The notes under the pieces: model-generated
The model's database searches: none
What the model saw: only the letters and a program-made list of their open reading frames with translations
What the model was told of the DNA's origin: nothing
Made by a program: the position numbers and the translations under genes
DNA from: Bacillota bacterium
GTDB lineage: Bacteria > Bacillota > Thermosediminibacteria > Thermosediminibacterales > Thermosediminibacteraceae
Assembly (NCBI GenBank): GCA_003242255.1
Contig: QGUT01000049.1
Span: forward strand, 1 to 10,345
Direction of reading: 5' to 3'
DNA length: 10,345 nt
Shown here: positions 1 through 6,113 of the stretch, one piece after another
Layout of the letters: the number at the start of each line of letters is the position of its first letter
Position numbering within the stretch: the first letter of the stretch is position 1

Positions 1-527
1 ATCTTAAGGCCTGCAAAATCCCGGTTAGCCACGGATTTTATAAATTCAACGTAAGGCCGGATGCCGTCTTCGTCCAGAGCCCTGCCCACTTCCGGCCCGG
101 TCGGGCTTTTTATGCAGCTGTCGCAATCCTGGAGCAATGCTTCGATCTCATCTTCCAGGGCATCGGGCAGTTTGAAACCCTCGCCGCTAAAAAATTTTAT
201 GCCGTTGTATTCCACCGGATTGTGGGAAGCGGAAATAACGACTCCCGCGTCGGCCTTGAAATGGCGGGTCAAATAGGCCACCGCCGGCGTCGGAACTATC
301 CCGACTTTCAAGACGTTCGCCCCTGTAGAGCAGATTCCGGCCACCAGGGCAGCTTCCAGCATATCCCCCGAGATGCGGGTGTCCCGGCCTACCACTATCG
401 TGGGTTTGTGCTTATTTTTAGAAAGCACGTGGGCTCCCGCTCTCCCAAGCCGATAAGCCAAAAGCGGGGTAAGTTCCTGATTGGCAACTCCTCTCACCCC
501 GTCCGTTCCGAAAAGTCTCTCTCCCAT
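1..527 (-). CDS. glmM: Phosphoglucosamine mutase GlmM, N-terminal part (runs off left edge)
   Basis: Converts glucosamine-6-phosphate to glucosamine-1-phosphate in the cytoplasm, on the way to UDP-GlcNAc and peptidoglycan. The 175 visible residues begin MGERLFGTDGVRG, the classic GlmM amino terminus. The phosphoserine-loop motif ISASHNP follows, and its second serine (about residue 101) is the residue phosphorylated in this family. IVVGRDTRISG (about 44-54) is the other conserved early motif. The ATG at 525-527 is preceded by GGAGAGGAG at suitable spacing. The rest of the protein (sugar-binding and C-terminal phosphate-binding domains) lies beyond position 1. It sits 20 nt after the cdaR stop as the last visible gene of the cdaA-cdaR-glmM operon. 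In other Firmicutes GlmM binds and inhibits CdaA, so the linkage is functional as well as positional. The family identity is not in doubt. Confidence 0.97.
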   Translation of the reverse strand, partial: MGERLFGTDGVRGVANQELTPLLAYRLGRAGAHVLSKNKHKPTIVVGRDTRISGDMLEAALVAGICSTGANVLKVGIVPTPAVAYLTRHFKADAGVVISASHNPVEYNGIKFFSGEGFKLPDALEDEIEALLQDCDSCIKSPTGPEVGRALDEDGIRPYVEFIKSVANRDFAGLK

Positions 528-547
528 GGAATTCTCCTCTCCTGAAT

Positions 548-1753
548 TTACTGTCTTTTTATAGTCACTTCTACGGTATCCGGCTCCAAACTGATCAATT
601 CGTAAGGCGCCGAAACCTCGGCTTTCACTTTAAGGACGTATTCGCCTTCCGAAAGCCCAGCAGCATCGGCGTAAATATTAAAGGATTTTACGTCTACTTT
701 ATCTATGATACTGTTAGGCCCCAGAACTGTCAACACGAATTCGTGATTCCCAGGAACTGCCGTCAGCCCCGCCTGCAGGTTCCTGAAACTGATATCTTCT
801 CCGGTGAAGCTTAGGGTCCTTACGTTGGCCCTTTCGATTTCCACCACGACCCGCACCCTGCTCAAGGTCTCATCGAAAAGCTGTACCCCCCGCGGCACCT
901 GCAGGCCGACCTCAACCGAGGTGCTCTGGGAAAGCCCGTCCACATTTACCGGATCGGTGTAAATCTGGCTAATATTTTTCAGGACGTCGGTGCCGCCGGT
1001 CACCATTATCACCGAAGGTTCGACCCTCGCTTCCTTGACTATATAGCCGTCCTGGGGGTTTCCGCTCAAATTGGGCAGCACTGGCACGGTGGCTACCGGC
1101 ACTATGGGCACCCTCACTTCCACCGTCTCGGGCCTGAAGCTCACCCCCTTCTGTTCATTGCCCCTGGCATCCACCACCTTCACCGGCAGCGACAACACCA
1201 CCGCGCTGTTTTTGCCGCTGACATCCGCTTCCACTACCGCCCTTCGCGAAGCATTGACCTGGCTCCTCGGGCCTTTGACCAAAACGGCCTGGGGTGAAGC
1301 TGTCGGCGTTTTGACTGCGAAGCCCTCGGCAGGAACCCCTTTGACTTCCACGTAAACCGGCACCTGCTCCTCCACTATAGCTTCCAGCACTACCGCGATT
1401 TCTTTTTCAGAAACCTCCAGCACTTCCACATTCTGCGGCGCGCTCACGCTCAAGGGCACCATATTTTCCCCTTCTGTCCGACCTCTCAGGTCCGCTTCGA
1501 CCACTATGTCTTCCGGCTTAAGGGATGCTATTACGCTCCGCCGCGCCCTGACCTTCACGTCTACAGTATATTTCTGAGACGGGTCCTTTAACGCCAGACT
1601 CGTCTCGTCCAGATTTTTCAGCTGCACCGGCACATCCCTCACCGTGTAGATCACCTGGGGGTTTTGTTCGTTCATGACGTACATCCAGAGCACCAGAGCC
1701 ACCAGCACCGACACGACTTTTAAAACGACGTCCCCGGTAATGTACTTACCCAT
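548..1753 (-). CDS. cdaR: CdaR, YbbR-domain regulator of the diadenylate cyclase CdaA
   Basis: A 401-residue protein with a short cytoplasmic start, one membrane helix (about residues 9-27, VVLKVVSVLVALVLWMYVM) and a long extracytoplasmic part. That part reads as four YbbR-type beta repeats, roughly 35-125, 130-217, 223-308 and 314-399. This is the usual CdaR layout: one anchor helix followed by YbbR repeats. In Bacillus, Listeria and Staphylococcus CdaR (YbbR) contacts CdaA in the membrane and modulates c-di-AMP synthesis. The ATG at 1751-1753 has GGAGGAGA seven nucleotides upstream and overlaps the end of cdaA by 8 bp (ATGGGTAA), so translation of the two is probably coupled. What the extracytoplasmic repeats sense is not known and cannot be read from the sequence. 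Confidence 0.93.
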   Translation of the reverse strand: MGKYITGDVVLKVVSVLVALVLWMYVMNEQNPQVIYTVRDVPVQLKNLDETSLALKDPSQKYTVDVKVRARRSVIASLKPEDIVVEADLRGRTEGENMVPLSVSAPQNVEVLEVSEKEIAVVLEAIVEEQVPVYVEVKGVPAEGFAVKTPTASPQAVLVKGPRSQVNASRRAVVEADVSGKNSAVVLSLPVKVVDARGNEQKGVSFRPETVEVRVPIVPVATVPVLPNLSGNPQDGYIVKEARVEPSVIMVTGGTDVLKNISQIYTDPVNVDGLSQSTSVEVGLQVPRGVQLFDETLSRVRVVVEIERANVRTLSFTGEDISFRNLQAGLTAVPGNHEFVLTVLGPNSIIDKVDVKSFNIYADAAGLSEGEYVLKVKAEVSAPYELISLEPDTVEVTIKRQ

Positions 1754-2570
1754 TTCCCGATCTCCTCCAGTGCAGGAAATTTGCCTTCTTATCGCCTATC
1801 TGGTAGACCTCTTTCAGCACATTTTTCAAAGTCTTCGCATCGAGGTAGCGGCTTAGCTTGCCTTCTCTGGCTACCGAGATGACCCCCGTCTCTTCCGAGA
1901 CTATGATCGCCACCGCATCCGATTGCTCGGTGATCCCCAGAGCGGCCCGGTGCCTAGTCCCCAGTTCTTTGCTCAAATTCGGATTCTCCGTCAAGGGCAG
2001 GTAGCAGCTGGCCGCCATGACCTTGTCGTTCCTCACTATGACGGCGCCGTCGTGCAGGGGAGTGTTGGGGATGAAAATGTTTATTAAAAGTTCGGCGGTG
2101 AGATACCCCTCGATCCTGATTCCCGTTTCTATATATTCATTGAGGCCCGTCTCCCGTTCTAATATTATAAGTGCGCCTATCTTGTTTTTAGAAAGCTCCT
2201 CGGCTGCCTGGACCAGGTTGTCTATGAGGAACATGAGTTCTTCCTCTCCCAGGCCAAAGAGGGAACTCGAAAAAAACTTGCTCCTCCCGAGTTGTTCCAG
2301 AGCCCTCCTGAGCTCCGGCTGAAAAACGACGAGGAGCGCAAAGACGCCTACCGTCATCGCATTTCTCAAGAGCCAGTTGATGGTGTAAAGGCCCAGCCAT
2401 TCGCTCACCTTGGTAAAAACGACGAACACTATGATTCCGCGGATGAGCTGTACCGCCCGCGTGCCCCGAATGAGCTGAATGGCTTTATATGAAACGTAGG
2501 CCACTATGGCTATGTCCACAAGGTCCATAAATCTAAAACCTTTGAAAAGCTCAAGAAATTGGAAAAACAT
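1746..2570 (-). CDS. cdaA: Diadenylate cyclase CdaA (DacA/YbbP type), membrane c-di-AMP synthase
   Basis: Condenses two ATP into cyclic di-AMP, the second messenger that controls potassium and osmolyte uptake and cell-wall homeostasis. The 274 residues begin with three membrane helices (about 17-33, 42-57 and 70-85), with the family signature IRGTRAVQLIRG between the first two. The cytoplasmic DAC catalytic domain spans about 95-255. Its two hallmark motifs are intact: DGA at about 174-176 (LHDGAVIV) and RHR at about 206-208 (GTRHRAALGI). Together they bind ATP and metal, so the enzyme should be active. The ATG at 2568-2570 follows AGGTGG. It is the first gene of the operon with cdaR and glmM, with an extended -10 promoter about 30 nt upstream of the start. 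The length is normal for CdaA. Confidence 0.97.
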   Translation of the reverse strand: MFFQFLELFKGFRFMDLVDIAIVAYVSYKAIQLIRGTRAVQLIRGIIVFVVFTKVSEWLGLYTINWLLRNAMTVGVFALLVVFQPELRRALEQLGRSKFFSSSLFGLGEEELMFLIDNLVQAAEELSKNKIGALIILERETGLNEYIETGIRIEGYLTAELLINIFIPNTPLHDGAVIVRNDKVMAASCYLPLTENPNLSKELGTRHRAALGITEQSDAVAIIVSEETGVISVAREGKLSRYLDAKTLKNVLKEVYQIGDKKANFLHWRRSGNG

Positions 2571-2602
2571 TATGCCACCTCAGCATGCAATCTGTTATCA
2601 AT

Positions 2603-2631
2603 ATTATAACATGACATAGCGGGATATTGAA
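2603..2631 (-). promoter_or_regulatory. Predicted sigma-A promoter of cdaA-cdaR-glmM
   Basis: On the minus strand a perfect TATAAT (2603-2608) is preceded by TG at the extended -10 position (TGTTATAAT). The best -35 at 17 bp is only TTCAAT (2626-2631), so this would lean on the extended -10. It lies between the stop of the upstream membrane-protein gene (2637) and the cdaA start. I see no intrinsic terminator in that gap, so read-through from upstream is also possible. Confidence 0.6.
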
Positions 2632-2636
2632 AAAAT

Positions 2637-3476
2637 TTATGCCTGCCGGGTTCCGAACCGGGTATCGAAGGCGATACCTAGAGACAGTACGAAAACCGCC
2701 GCTGAAATAATGCTGCCGGCAAAGGGCACCAGTTGGACCAGCCAGAGCGCCACGGCCCCCAGCAGGTACTCGACAAAGAGATTCTCTTTTATGTTAAGGT
2801 GGACATTCAGCTTTCTGCCGAGGAACACGCTTATGGCGAGGTAGCCGAAAAAACCGGCTATGACCATCAAAAGCAGAACAACCGGTATCAGAGGAATCCC
2901 TATGATCGTGAACAGAAGGAGCACCGCTACAACGGGCGCCACCAGTATCAAGCCCAGGCCCCGGAGGGCCTTGCCCCCGGTGTCCTTATCCACGGCTGCC
3001 GCCGCTGCCTCCACATTGCGGGGAAACAGGGCCAGGGTCAGGACTCCAAGGGTTAAGATCCCTAAGAAGCGCAGGAAATTAAATACCGCAGTTCTAATAG
3101 GGAAGTTTCGGCCGACTTTCCAGTGCACCCCATGCCAGCCCGGATACTGCATAATACGGCCGAGGCCTCCTACGGCCACCTGGTTTATTTCGCCCATCAC
3201 TCTGCCACTTTCCTCAACCACGACCCGACCTCCCACCGATGCGGCGTCGCCTTCAACCGTCCCGCGGACGATCACATCACCCATCACCGCGACCGCATCG
3301 CCGGTGATCCTGCCGTTTACTACCACATCGGCCATAATCGCCACCGCGCTGCCGTCTAAAACCTGCCCTTCTTCTATCACCACGTCCTCGCCCATATGAG
3401 CTCTAAAACCATCGGCGAGGGCAGAGGCCGGAAAAGCCAAAATGGCAACAAGGAGCAGGGCTAGATATTTGCTCAA
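2637..3476 (-). CDS. Secreted/membrane protein with N-terminal bactofilin-like (polymer-forming) repeats and C-terminal membrane domain
   Basis: 279 residues. A signal peptide (about 1-21, ending ASALA) is followed by short repeated strands rich in V, G and D (about 30-105, e.g. VAIMADVVVNGRITGDAVAV and VMGDVIVRGTVEGDAASVGG). They resemble the beta-helix repeats of bactofilin-like 'polymer-forming cytoskeletal' proteins. The C-terminal half (about 130-270) holds four or five hydrophobic segments. Proteins with this layout are widespread in Clostridia and carry domain labels only (I believe the C-terminal part corresponds to DUF8173); no function is established. The signal peptide would put the repeats outside the membrane, unlike cytoplasmic bactofilins. 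The start is TTG at 3474-3476, chosen because AAGGAGG lies seven nucleotides upstream and the signal peptide begins there. Its own promoter and an upstream terminator make it a separate transcription unit. Confidence is high that it is a real gene and moderate for the family. Confidence 0.82.
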   Translation of the reverse strand: MSKYLALLLVAILAFPASALADGFRAHMGEDVVIEEGQVLDGSAVAIMADVVVNGRITGDAVAVMGDVIVRGTVEGDAASVGGRVVVEESGRVMGEINQVAVGGLGRIMQYPGWHGVHWKVGRNFPIRTAVFNFLRFLGILTLGVLTLALFPRNVEAAAAAVDKDTGGKALRGLGLILVAPVVAVLLLFTIIGIPLIPVVLLLMVIAGFFGYLAISVFLGRKLNVHLNIKENLFVEYLLGAVALWLVQLVPFAGSIISAAVFVLSLGIAFDTRFGTRQA

Positions 3477-3521
3477 AGAAATTCCTCCTTCTCCAAAAAA
3501 TTACAAAAACTCCTAAATATG

Positions 3522-3550
3522 ATAATAACATGCCCGTGAACCTTTCTCAA
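3522..3550 (-). promoter_or_regulatory. Predicted sigma-A promoter of the bactofilin-like gene
   Basis: Minus strand: -35 TTGAGA (3545-3550), a 17 bp spacer and -10 TATTAT (3522-3527) with an extended-10 TG (TGTTATTAT). Each hexamer differs from consensus at one position. It lies between the plsY terminator and the TTG start, giving a leader of roughly 40 nt. Confidence 0.75.
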
Positions 3551-3580
3551 TAATATTTATTCTATATGCCCGGGGTGACG

Positions 3581-3604
3581 AAAAAGCCGCTTTAAAAGCG
3601 GCTT
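3581..3604 (-). terminator. Intrinsic terminator after plsY
   Basis: Minus-strand RNA forms AAGCCGCTTT pairing with AAAGCGGCTT (3584-3593 with 3595-3604; in practice about 8 bp with a short A/T loop), followed by TTTTTC (3581-3585, overlapping the stem foot). It begins 7 nt after the plsY stop codon, so it should end the selD-plsY transcript. Confidence 0.85.
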
Positions 3605-3610
3605 ATTACT

Positions 3611-4207
3611 TCACCGTTTGACCTTTTCGCCGAGTTTGTGTTCTTTACCTGCCAGGAGCCTCTCGATATTGCTCCTGTGCCTGTAGATGGCGACGGCGGC
3701 CAACAGGATGCCGTACACGACGTATACGGCCCGAAATTTAAACAGCAAAAGGAACAATGGAAAGGTCCCGCTTCCCAGTATGGAGCCTAAGGAAACGTAG
3801 CGCGTCAGGGCTATAGCGATTATTCCGATGACCGTGGAGAACACCGCGGCTTTAGGCGCCAGGGCAAAGGCCACTCCCATGCTGGTGGCTATCCCCTTGC
3901 CGCCGTTGAAGTTGAGGAAAAGGGACCAGTCATGGCCTATAACTATGAAAAGTCCGCAGAAAAGTCCCATAGCATCGCCCCAAATCCATTTGGCTATGAG
4001 CGCTACGAGAAACCCCTTCATGAAATCCGCCACGTACACCAAAGCGGCTGCCTTTTTCCCGACCACCCGGAGGACGTTGGTAGTGCCGGGATTCCCGCTG
4101 CCGTACTTGCGTATATCAATGCCGTAGAATTTTTTGCACACCAGGTATGCCCAGGAAACGGAGCCTATCAGGTAGCTTATCAGCCCGGCGATTATGTACT
4201 TCGCCAA
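3611..4207 (-). CDS. plsY: Glycerol-3-phosphate acyltransferase PlsY (acyl-phosphate dependent)
   Basis: Integral membrane enzyme that transfers the acyl group of acyl-phosphate to sn-glycerol-3-phosphate, the first acylation of phospholipid synthesis. The 198 residues are strongly hydrophobic with several membrane helices. The three PlsY motifs are present: GSGNPGTTNVLR (about 36-47), GHDWSLFLNFNGGKGIAT (about 91-108) and HRSNIERLLAGKE (about 177-189). Position 94 is W where many homologues have F. The start is TTG at 4205-4207, supported by a near-perfect AAGGAGGTGA seven nucleotides upstream and by the usual short cytosolic start before helix 1. It follows selD by 68 nt in the same direction. 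I see no terminator between them and only a weak possible -35 (TTGAAA), so co-transcription with selD is likely though the functions are unrelated. Normal length. Confidence 0.96.
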   Translation of the reverse strand: MAKYIIAGLISYLIGSVSWAYLVCKKFYGIDIRKYGSGNPGTTNVLRVVGKKAAALVYVADFMKGFLVALIAKWIWGDAMGLFCGLFIVIGHDWSLFLNFNGGKGIATSMGVAFALAPKAAVFSTVIGIIAIALTRYVSLGSILGSGTFPLFLLLFKFRAVYVVYGILLAAVAIYRHRSNIERLLAGKEHKLGEKVKR

Positions 4208-4275
4208 CCGGTGCTCACCTCCTTTTGCGCTTTTATTAAAATTTTATCCCAGGCCTTTATTTTTCAAAACCTGCT

Positions 4276-5325
4276 TTATACCACGACGATATCGAATTCC
4301 GATTTTTTCTCAACCCGCCCTATCACGGAGGCGTACTTCACATTCCTCTTTTCCAGTTCTTTCATGAAGATCTCTCTTTTTTCCTCCGGGCAGGAGATCA
4401 GCAGGCCCCCCGAAGTCTGGGGGTCAAAGAGGATGTCGGCCAGGTCTTCCTTCATGCCTTCCGGCAAAAGCACTCTGCCCTTAAGGTAGTCCCGGTTGGC
4501 GTAGAGCCCTCCCGGCAGGATCCCCATAGAAGCCAATTCCAGGGTGCCCGAAATTACCGGCACTTTCTCGGCTTCTATCTTTATAGTGACCCCCGAAGCC
4601 TCTGCCATTTCGTAGGCGTGTCCCAGCAGGCCGAAGCCCGTTATGTCGGTCACGGCGCTGGCCCCAACTTCCACCGCCGCCTCGGAAGCAGCCCTGTTCA
4701 AAGTCTTCATAACTTCTATCGCTTCCCCGGCGGTGGCATCATCGGCCATGCCGGCTTTTACCGCCGTGGCAAAAATGCCGGTCCCCAGGGGTTTGGTGAG
4801 CACCAGCACATCTCCAGGCCGGGCTGCGGCGTTGGTAAAGACTTTCTCCGGATGCACCGTCCCCAGTACCGAAAGGCCGTAGATGGGTTCGGGAGCCTTT
4901 ATGGAATGACCTCCCGCTATCAGGGCCCCCGCTTCCATCACCTTGTCCGCCCCGCCCTTCAGAACCTCCGGGAGCACGTCTTCCACCAGATTTTCCGGAA
5001 AGCCCACTACGTTCAGGGCGAGGATCGGCTTTCCCCCCATCGCGTATATATCGCTCAGGGCGTTGCAGGCCGCGATCTGCCCGAAGATGTAGGGATCGTC
5101 CACCACCGGCGTGAAAAAATCTACGGTGTGGATGAGGGCGAGACCCCCGCTTATTTTATACACCGCTGCGTCGTCGGAAGTCTCCAGGCCCACCAAGAGG
5201 TTTTCGTGCTTCATCAAAGGTAACTGCCGCAGCACCTGCGACAGCGCCAGAGGCGAAAGCTTGGAGGCTCAACCAGAGCAGCTGGCAAGTTGCGTAAGTT
5301 TAATTTTTTCCCTCACTTTTTTCAC
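4276..5325 (-). CDS. selD: Selenophosphate synthetase SelD containing selenocysteine (in-frame TGA at 5269-5271)
   Basis: Makes selenophosphate from selenide and ATP, the selenium donor for Sec-tRNA and selenouridine. The downstream 319 codons carry SelD hallmarks: LETSDDAAVYK, HTVDFFTPVVDDPY, NALSDIYAMGGKP, a glycine-rich AGGHSIK and the C-terminal DPQTSGGLL. They lack the catalytic N-terminus. Reading upstream through the single TGA restores it: KLTQLASCSGUASKLSP, where U is the TGA and aligns with catalytic Cys17 of E. coli SelD. The essential Lys follows three residues later. With GTG at 5323-5325 the protein is 349 residues (Sec19, Lys22), a normal length. GTG at 5314-5316 gives 346 residues and Sec16. 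Neither has an ideal ribosome binding site: AAAGGA lies 11 nt before the first, and GGTGA 5 nt before the second. A SECIS-like hairpin follows the TGA and a consensus promoter precedes the gene. DUF3343 is divergent, plsY downstream. Confidence 0.94.
5224..5244 (-). promoter_or_regulatory. Bacterial SECIS-like hairpin in selD
   Basis: Within the coding sequence, minus-strand RNA pairs CTGTCGCA (5237-5244) with TGCGGCAG (5224-5231): eight base pairs including one G-U, closing a five-nucleotide loop GGUGC. The loop starts 33 nt after the UGA and has G in its first two positions. Both features fit the published description of bacterial SECIS elements, an apical GGU-like loop roughly 16-37 nt past UGA that is bound by SelB. 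Bulged bases seen in the E. coli element are not obvious here. Confidence 0.75.
5269..5271 (-). other. UGA selenocysteine codon of selD
   Basis: TGA on the minus strand, in the frame GGT-TGA-GCC-TCC-AAG. It lies exactly where SelD proteins have the catalytic Cys or Sec, in a G-[C/U]-x-x-K motif. The frame on both sides matches SelD, and a hairpin follows at SECIS distance. This argues for recoding rather than a nonsense mutation. The local motif is C-S-G-U, so a Cys sits three residues before the Sec. Confidence 0.9.
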
Positions 5326-5355
5326 CGCTTTCTCAATCCTTTTCCTGCTATGTTG

Positions 5356-5384
5356 ATTATAGCAAACCTGAGCCGGGCTGTCAT
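5356..5384 (-). promoter_or_regulatory. Predicted sigma-A promoter of selD
   Basis: Minus strand: -35 ATGACA (5379-5384, five of six), a 17 bp spacer and -10 TATAAT (5356-5361, perfect), with an A/T-rich AAAAATTTTT stretch just upstream that could act as an UP element. Transcription would begin near 5349, giving a leader of only about 24 nt before GTG 5325. This favours initiation at one of the two GTG codons. Confidence 0.8.
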
Positions 5385-5469
5385 AAAAATTTTTAGCAAG
5401 GAATTCGGGATCCGATGTGGAAATAATAAGAAGAAGAATACATCACAAAAATTTCGAGGTAGGATGAAG

Positions 5470-5748
5470 ATGAGGGAAAACTATCCTTATTTTATGGTGA
5501 CCTTTCCGTCGGTCCACCACGCCCTGAGGTTCGAATCGGCGGTTAAACCGACGGGCATATCCTTTCAGTTGGTGCCGGTGCCCCGGGAGATAAGCTCCAG
5601 CTGCGGAGTGGCCGCAATGGTTAAATCTGCGGACAGGAAGGCCCTCCAGGATATTATCCATAATTTGCAGATAGAATTTGACTCAATATACCTTTATAAA
5701 CAGCCTAAAGAGAAACCCTGCTTAATCGAAAAGCGGGAGAAAAAATAA
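5470..5748 (+). CDS. DUF3343 family protein (putative Se/S carrier-like)
   Basis: A 92-residue cytoplasmic protein, the only plus-strand gene. The core YFMVTFPSVHHALRFE (about 7-22) followed by VPVPREISSSCGVAAMV (about 35-51) is characteristic of the DUF3343 family (PF11823, named 'putative Se/S carrier protein-like'). The conserved Cys is at residue 45. Comparative genomics has linked this family to selenium utilisation, and here it is divergent from selD, consistent with handling or delivering reduced selenium. That role is inference from context; no biochemistry is implied by the sequence. ATG 5470 is preferred because GAGGT lies nine nucleotides upstream; ATG 5464 is possible. The frame stays open further upstream, but that extension overlaps the selD 5' end and has no family similarity. 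I could not identify a convincing promoter. It ends in a bidirectional terminator. Confidence 0.87.
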   Translation: MRENYPYFMVTFPSVHHALRFESAVKPTGISFQLVPVPREISSSCGVAAMVKSADRKALQDIIHNLQIEFDSIYLYKQPKEKPCLIEKREKK

Positions 5749-5779
5749 AAGGGCTACAAAATGGTAGCCCTAGATTTTT
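5741..5779. terminator. Bidirectional intrinsic terminator between DUF3343 gene and PTS operon
   Basis: AGGGCTAC (5750-5757) pairs with GTAGCCCT (5764-5771) around a six-base loop. On the plus strand it is followed by AGATTTTT (5772-5779), ending the DUF3343 transcript. On the minus strand it is followed by TTTTATTTTTT (complement of 5741-5750 and flanks), ending the PTS operon. It sits between two converging stop codons, and its ends overlap both genes slightly. Confidence 0.88.
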
Positions 5780-6095
5780 AACTTACTTTCTTTTCCAGTT
5801 GATGTATTCTTTTGTAGAGATTGATGAGCCGTTTTATAAGATTTTTCTCAGCAAGGGCAGTCATTAACTGGTCCTGTGCGTGTATCACGAGGAAATTAGG
5901 CGTGTTGCTCTGCTCTCCCTGAGTTAGCATATTCTGGTATTTATGACCTTCGTAAAATTCCTCATCAGCTTTCTCAAGATGGATCTCAGCAGCTTCAAAA
6001 TCTCCTCTTTCAGCCGCATCCAATGCCTCATAGGCTTCGGCTCTTGCATTTCCCCCGTGCAAAACCAAGCGATAAATAATTTGCTCCAAATTCAC
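5778..6095 (-). CDS. licA: PTS Lac/cellobiose-family EIIA component
   Basis: A 105-residue cytoplasmic phosphocarrier that takes phosphate from HPr and passes it to EIIB. It has the three-helix all-alpha pattern of the PTS Lac family (PF02255). The active-site motif LVIHAQDQLM has the phosphorylated His at residue 72 and the conserved Asp at 75 that lines the trimer's central metal site. The early motif LVLHGGNARAEAYEAL (about 10-25) is also typical. The start is GTG at 6093-6095, with GGAGGAGG six to seven nucleotides upstream. It is the last gene of the operon, 18 nt after the IIC stop, and its stop lies next to the bidirectional terminator. Family members carry cellobiose, lichenan breakdown products, chitobiose or lactose, so the symbol follows the B. 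subtilis licBCA order and does not establish the substrate. Confidence 0.94.
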   Translation of the reverse strand: MNLEQIIYRLVLHGGNARAEAYEALDAAERGDFEAAEIHLEKADEEFYEGHKYQNMLTQGEQSNTPNFLVIHAQDQLMTALAEKNLIKRLINLYKRIHQLEKKVS

Positions 6096-6113
6096 GAAAG
6101 CTCCTCCTCCGCT

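Noticed and set aside
2860..3399. Plus-strand open frames antisense to the bactofilin-like gene
   Set aside because: They are proline-, threonine- and arginine-rich translations opposite a well-supported gene, without ribosome binding sites or recognisable domains. The same applies to the other plus-strand frames opposite cdaR, cdaA, selD, IIC and the regulator.
4276..5235. SelD starting at GTG 5235 as a 319-residue protein
   Set aside because: This would lack the catalytic Cys/Sec and Lys. The upstream frame through the TGA restores the family N-terminus precisely, and a promoter lies further upstream, so the truncation is an artefact of treating TGA as stop.
5269..5271. TGA as a nonsense mutation making selD a pseudogene
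   Set aside because: The stop falls exactly on the catalytic position where SelD proteins naturally carry Sec, a SECIS-like hairpin follows, and no other lesion is visible in the gene.
5290..5469. Upstream extension of the DUF3343 gene to ATG 5290
   Set aside because: The added residues overlap the selD 5' end and promoter on the other strand, show no family similarity, and a GAGGT ribosome binding site sits directly before 5464/5470.
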